From Luteimicrobium album (GTDB lineage Bacteria > Actinomycetota > Actinomycetes > Actinomycetales > Cellulomonadaceae), in the NCBI RefSeq assembly GCF_030161555.1, contig NZ_BSUK01000001.1, positions 310,001 to 374,000 of the forward strand: a stretch of DNA of 64,000 nt, given 5' to 3'. The position numbers and the translations under genes are program-made. The first letter of the stretch is position 1; each line of letters begins with the position of its first letter. This document shows, one piece after another, positions 61,175 through 64,000 of the stretch. The notes beneath the pieces are model-generated. The model saw nothing but the letters and a program-made list of their open reading frames with translations. It had not been told where the DNA came from and ran no database searches.

Positions 61175-61927
61175 TCAGCGCGCCGAGGCCTCCACGACCT
61201 CGGCGTACACGCCGAAGTACGGCTCCCCAGCGGCGTTGCCCGGACGGTACGCAGCGAGCGCCTTGAGCACGCCGCTGCCGCGACGACCCGTGTCGGGGTC
61301 GAGGTCGACGACGGCGCACCGGGGAACCGCCGCACCGACCCTCAGCCGGACGCCGTCCGCGACCACCTCGCGGCCCGACCAGGTCTCCTCGACGTACGGG
61401 ACCTCGGTCTCGACGACGAACGTCGCGCGGAAGCGGGACGCCTCCGCGACCAGGTCCGGATGGCCCGCGCGGCCGCCGAGGTCGTCGAGCGACGCCGTCG
61501 CCACGAGCGTGACCGGAGCTCCGTAGACCACGCACCCGCGCGGCGCCAGCGCGAGCCGCACCGGTCGGCCGAGCCACTGCGACAACAGCCCGGCGTGGGG
61601 GCCGTCGAGGAGCGCCAGCTCGACGGGCCGGCCCCAGTAGCTGCAGACGAGCGTCTCGCCGGCGGGCTCCGGCACGGCGCGCACGGTCGGCCCGTCCGGG
61701 GTCGCGAGCGCCAGGGTCGTCCCGTCCCACCGCGCCTCCACAGCGAGCAACGAGGGGTTCTGTACGGTCTTGAGCACGCGTCGCCGCTCGGTGTCGACGA
61801 GGCAGTAGAGCCGGTCCCCCACCGGGCCGTCGGCGTCGAAGGACGCCTCGGGCTGCGGGACGTGGCGGGTGCCCTTGACCGGCGTGAAGCCGACGCTCCG
61901 GACGTCCAGGACCTCGGTGCCACCCAC
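61175..61927 (-). CDS. MOSC-domain protein
   Basis: 250 residues. It begins VRSVGFTPVKGTRH, typical of MOSC N-terminal beta-barrels, with GDRLYCLVD shortly after. PRCAVVDLDPDTGRRGSGVLKAL near residue 205 holds the conserved cysteine that binds the molybdenum cofactor or sulfur in MOSC proteins. It may deliver sulfur or reduce N-hydroxylated compounds. It sits between sulfur genes and sirB. GTG 61927. Confidence 0.85.
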   Translation of the reverse strand: MGGTEVLDVRSVGFTPVKGTRHVPQPEASFDADGPVGDRLYCLVDTERRRVLKTVQNPSLLAVEARWDGTTLALATPDGPTVRAVPEPAGETLVCSYWGRPVELALLDGPHAGLLSQWLGRPVRLALAPRGCVVYGAPVTLVATASLDDLGGRAGHPDLVAEASRFRATFVVETEVPYVEETWSGREVVADGVRLRVGAAVPRCAVVDLDPDTGRRGSGVLKALAAYRPGNAAGEPYFGVYAEVVEASAR

Positions 61928-61944
61928 TCCCGCTCGCCCCCTCG

Positions 61945-62640
61945 TCAGAGCGACGAGACAGCGTCGAAGCGGTCGAGCACGACCTGAGCCAGCTCGGGGT
62001 CGGGGGCGAGCGGCGCCGACACCGCGTCCGCTCCCGCGCCCGCGAGCTGGTCGTGGAACCAGCCGGGCGCCAGGAGGTACGACGCGACGACGACGCGCGA
62101 GGCCCCGGCGGCGCGCGCGGCGGCCACCGCCTGCGCGACCGTGGGTCGCGCCATCGACCCGTAGCCCACGGTCACCGGCCCGTCCCAGGTCCGCGCGAAC
62201 GCCTCGACGACGGCCTCGACGTCCGCGACGGCGCGCGCGTCGCTCGAGCCGGCGGCCGCGACGACGACGGCGTCCCCGGGCTCCGCACCCGCCTCCACCG
62301 CACGACGGCGCAGCAGCGCGACGAGCCGGTCGTCGGGCCCGAGGGCGTCGGCCGTCACCGTGTCGGGACGCGCGCCCGCGGCCTCCGCGATGTCGACGTA
62401 GACGTGGAAGCCCGCCGAGAGCAGCAGCGGCACGACGACCGCGGGGCTCCCGTCGGGAACGGTGCCGAGGACCTCGCCGACCTGCGGGTGCTGCACGTCG
62501 ACGTACGTCTCGAGCACCGCGAGCCCGGGGCGGGCGTCGCGCACGTCGTCGAGGATGCTGCGGATCGCGAGCTGGCCGGCACGGTTGGCGGTGCCGTGGG
62601 AGCAGCCCACGAGGGTGGGGGTCGTCGTCACGACGCCCAC
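61945..62640 (-). CDS. sirB: Sirohydrochlorin ferrochelatase, CbiX/SirB type
   Basis: About 231 residues, two CbiX halves. LVGCSHGTANRAG carries the first metal-binding histidine, ETYVDVQHPQVGEVL and VPLLLSAGFHVYVDI the second set, and the C-terminal SYLLAPGWFHDQL repeats the pattern. It inserts iron into sirohydrochlorin to give siroheme for the sulfite reductase. The start could be GTG 62640 or GTG 62631. It is just downstream of the third GAGCAAGC repeat. Confidence 0.88.
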   Translation of the reverse strand: MGVVTTTPTLVGCSHGTANRAGQLAIRSILDDVRDARPGLAVLETYVDVQHPQVGEVLGTVPDGSPAVVVPLLLSAGFHVYVDIAEAAGARPDTVTADALGPDDRLVALLRRRAVEAGAEPGDAVVVAAAGSSDARAVADVEAVVEAFARTWDGPVTVGYGSMARPTVAQAVAAARAAGASRVVVASYLLAPGWFHDQLAGAGADAVSAPLAPDPELAQVVLDRFDAVSSL

Positions 62641-62641
62641 C

Positions 62642-63601
62642 CTAGGGTGCGCGCGGGATCGCCGAGCAAGCGGTCCGCGGGTCGACCAAGCGGTCCCCGC
62701 CCGCTTGCTCGGCGTCGGGCCCGCTTGCTCGGCGACGGTCAGGCGCGAGGCTCGCCCGCTGCGCCCCCTCGGGCGCCGTGCCGTCCTCGAGGCGCGTCGG
62801 TGCGGGCTCCATCGGGCCGGCCTCGGTCGGCGACTGGACGGCCGTCTCCTCATCGGTCCCGGCCGACGGCGTCTCGGGCTCCGTCGGCAGCGGGCCGCGC
62901 GGGGCGGCGGACGGAGTCGCCGGCGGCTCCGGCTCCGCGGTCGTCGGGCTCTCGGCGACCGGGGGTGCCGGCTGCTGCACCGGGGTCGGCGCGACGGCCT
63001 CCGCGGGAGCAGCGTGGCGCGAGGACGTCCGCTCGGGCGGGACGACCCGCGCCACCGTCTCGGTCGGACGGGCCGGCGTCACGGGCTGCGCGGGCACGAC
63101 GGGCGCCGCGGGAGCGACCGGCCCGGCGGACGCGGCCTGGCTCGCCGGGACGACGTCGAGCACGCTCACCTCGCCCTTGCCCAGCCGCCTCAGCGCGATC
63201 CCGACGAGCAGGAACAGGACACCCAGCACGACCACGAGGACCGCGACGCCGAACGCCACGACCGACGTGAACAGCGACGCCCGGAGGAACGACGCGTTCA
63301 TGACGGTCGCGCGGCGCGGGTCGTCCTGCGGGAGCTGGGCGTAGGTCTGCCCGTCGGTCATCGCGAGCGCGTGCTTGTTGATGACCTCAGCCTGGGAGTA
63401 GGCGGTCAGCGGGTCCTGGACCCGCCAACCGGCCAGGAACTGCGCGTCGTCGGACACGGTGATGTTCTCGTCGCGGAGCTGGGACGTGACCATCCCGTAC
63501 GTCGTGCCGCCGGCGAGGATCATGATGATCCCGACGATGATCGCGAAGAGGCCGATCCCGCGCACTCCGCGCACGGGCCGGACAGTGACGCTGCTGGACA
63601 T
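62642..63601 (-). CDS. Two-span membrane protein with long Pro/Ala-rich tail
   Basis: 319 residues. Spans near residues 18-38 (GIGLFAIIVGIIMILAGG) and 108-132 (VVAFGVAVLVVVLGVLFLLVGIAL) enclose an extracytoplasmic loop with DENITVSDDAQFLAGWRVQDPLTAYSQ. The cytoplasmic tail of about 180 residues is Pro/Ala/Glu/Thr-rich. Its last about 25 residues (PDAEQAGG to the end) are encoded by the third copy of the GAGCAAGC repeat, so the true end may have been displaced by it. ATG 63601 (MSSSVTVRPV) follows GAGGGGAACGG. Function unknown. Confidence 0.75.
   Translation of the reverse strand: MSSSVTVRPVRGVRGIGLFAIIVGIIMILAGGTTYGMVTSQLRDENITVSDDAQFLAGWRVQDPLTAYSQAEVINKHALAMTDGQTYAQLPQDDPRRATVMNASFLRASLFTSVVAFGVAVLVVVLGVLFLLVGIALRRLGKGEVSVLDVVPASQAASAGPVAPAAPVVPAQPVTPARPTETVARVVPPERTSSRHAAPAEAVAPTPVQQPAPPVAESPTTAEPEPPATPSAAPRGPLPTEPETPSAGTDEETAVQSPTEAGPMEPAPTRLEDGTAPEGAQRASLAPDRRRASGPDAEQAGGDRLVDPRTACSAIPRAP
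62662..62732. repeat. Four-arm GAGCAAGC repeat, locus 3
   Basis: CCGAGCAAGCGG (62662-62673), a variant TCGACCAAGCGG (62682-62693), CCCGCTTGCTCGG (62700-62712) and again CCCGCTTGCTCGG (62720-62732). Same order and about the same spacing as loci 1 and 2. It overlaps the 3' end of the Pro/Ala-rich membrane-protein gene and lies 22 bases before sirB. Confidence 0.88.
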
Positions 63602-64000
63602 TTCCGTTCCCCTCGTGTGGTGGGTCACTCACGTGCCAGTGCTGGGCGGGCGTCTGACCTGCCCTGACACCAAAGTAGACCGGGCCCGGAGGGTCGCGCG
63701 GCGGCGGGGCTGTCCCTTCGCCGACGGCGACGTTGCGTTCGCCGACGCCGACGCCGACGGTGACGGTGACGGTGACGTGGTCGGGTCGCGGGTGGGCACG
63801 GCGAGGTGGTTCGGGCTGTCGTGCTTCGGCCCCGGGGGCCGTGCGCACTCCTTGACGCCCTTCACCACCTCCCCGCACCCACCCGCTCGGCCGTCCGCTC
63901 ACTTTCCCCGTGTCCCGGCATCCGCGCGGTCGTCGTCCCACCTCCCTGCGCCCGCCCCTGCTCACGTGCGCCGCGCCGGCCCGCGCGGCCGTCGTCTCAC
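63602..64000. other. No gene seen
   Basis: The last 399 bases contain no frame with a convincing protein. There is a short tandem stretch of GACGCC/GACGGT units around 63742-63777 that reads as CGACGGTGACGGTGAC, and several CGG/CCG-rich runs. The promoter of the upstream minus-strand membrane protein must begin here. Confidence 0.4.

Noticed and set aside
63740-63780. GACGGT tandem stretch as a possible regulatory repeat
   Set aside because: Only a few short units in non-coding sequence; nothing links it to a function.

Overview
The window is very GC-rich, uses GTG and ATG starts freely, and carries typical actinobacterial families (DUF3017, DUF6350, HelR with its upstream palindrome, an APS-type CysH with a polycysteine leader, NADP-dependent Icd, two ZTP riboswitches). 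A secreted GH64 beta-1,3-glucanase next to a GH18 chitinase with CBM5/12 modules suggests a cell-wall-lytic member of the Micrococcales, most likely Cellulosimicrobium or a close relative. The genus is my inference; nothing in the window proves it.

Layout. 1-3.2 kb: divergent glucanase (cut by the window edge) and chitinase. 3.2-6.9 kb: glyA-folD-aminotransferase operon behind a ZTP riboswitch. 7-15.7 kb: two monosaccharide ABC systems facing each other, one with a ROK regulator and one of the chvE-gguAB type. 16-23.4 kb: GNAT, purU, DUF167, VOC, alkylation repair (ogt and an Ada-AlkA fusion), a cis-prenyltransferase, mdh and an S51-type peptidase. 23.5-31 kb: icd, an aquaporin, DUF3017, a ferredoxin reductase, a NYN-LOTUS protein and purH behind a second ZTP riboswitch. 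31.2-34.8 kb: two large secreted repeat proteins, one chaplin-like with a class E sortase-type signal. 35.4-36.7 kb: an IS5-family element with a passenger ORF. 36.7-41.8 kb: hydrolase, purN, DUF6350, sucD and sucC. 42-45.5 kb: a palindrome-controlled HTH/Clp-N pair, a membrane protein and an acyltransferase. 45.9-51.7 kb: pcrA, GNAT and helR. 51.8-53.4 kb: a membrane protein and a fused epimerase. 53.7-62.6 kb: assimilatory sulfate reduction (polycysteine leader, sir, cysH, cysD, cysN, cysG, later sirB) with interspersed DUF421, a membrane-anchored protein and a MOSC protein. The end holds one Pro/Ala-rich membrane protein and then non-coding DNA.

Systems. The cys genes form one chain of overlapping or abutting genes making APS, sulfite, sulfide and the siroheme cofactor. 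The two ZTP riboswitches tie folate one-carbon metabolism (glyA, folD) and late purine synthesis (purH) to ZTP. purU and purN, which also handle formyl-folate, lie nearby without a visible aptamer.

Sequence quality. At least fourteen single-base frameshifts interrupt otherwise well-conserved and partly essential genes (folD, sucC, pcrA, sir, cysH and others). Nearly all look like one lost base in a G or C run. I read this as sequencing error and annotate these as single genes across the shift.

Most interesting: (i) a four-arm GAGCAAGC repeat at three loci; (ii) a hairpin element with a conserved core, covarying inner stem and locus-specific self-complementary arms at two loci, one inside pcrA; (iii) the chaplin-like/PVT-repeat surface protein pair; (iv) the IS passenger gene.
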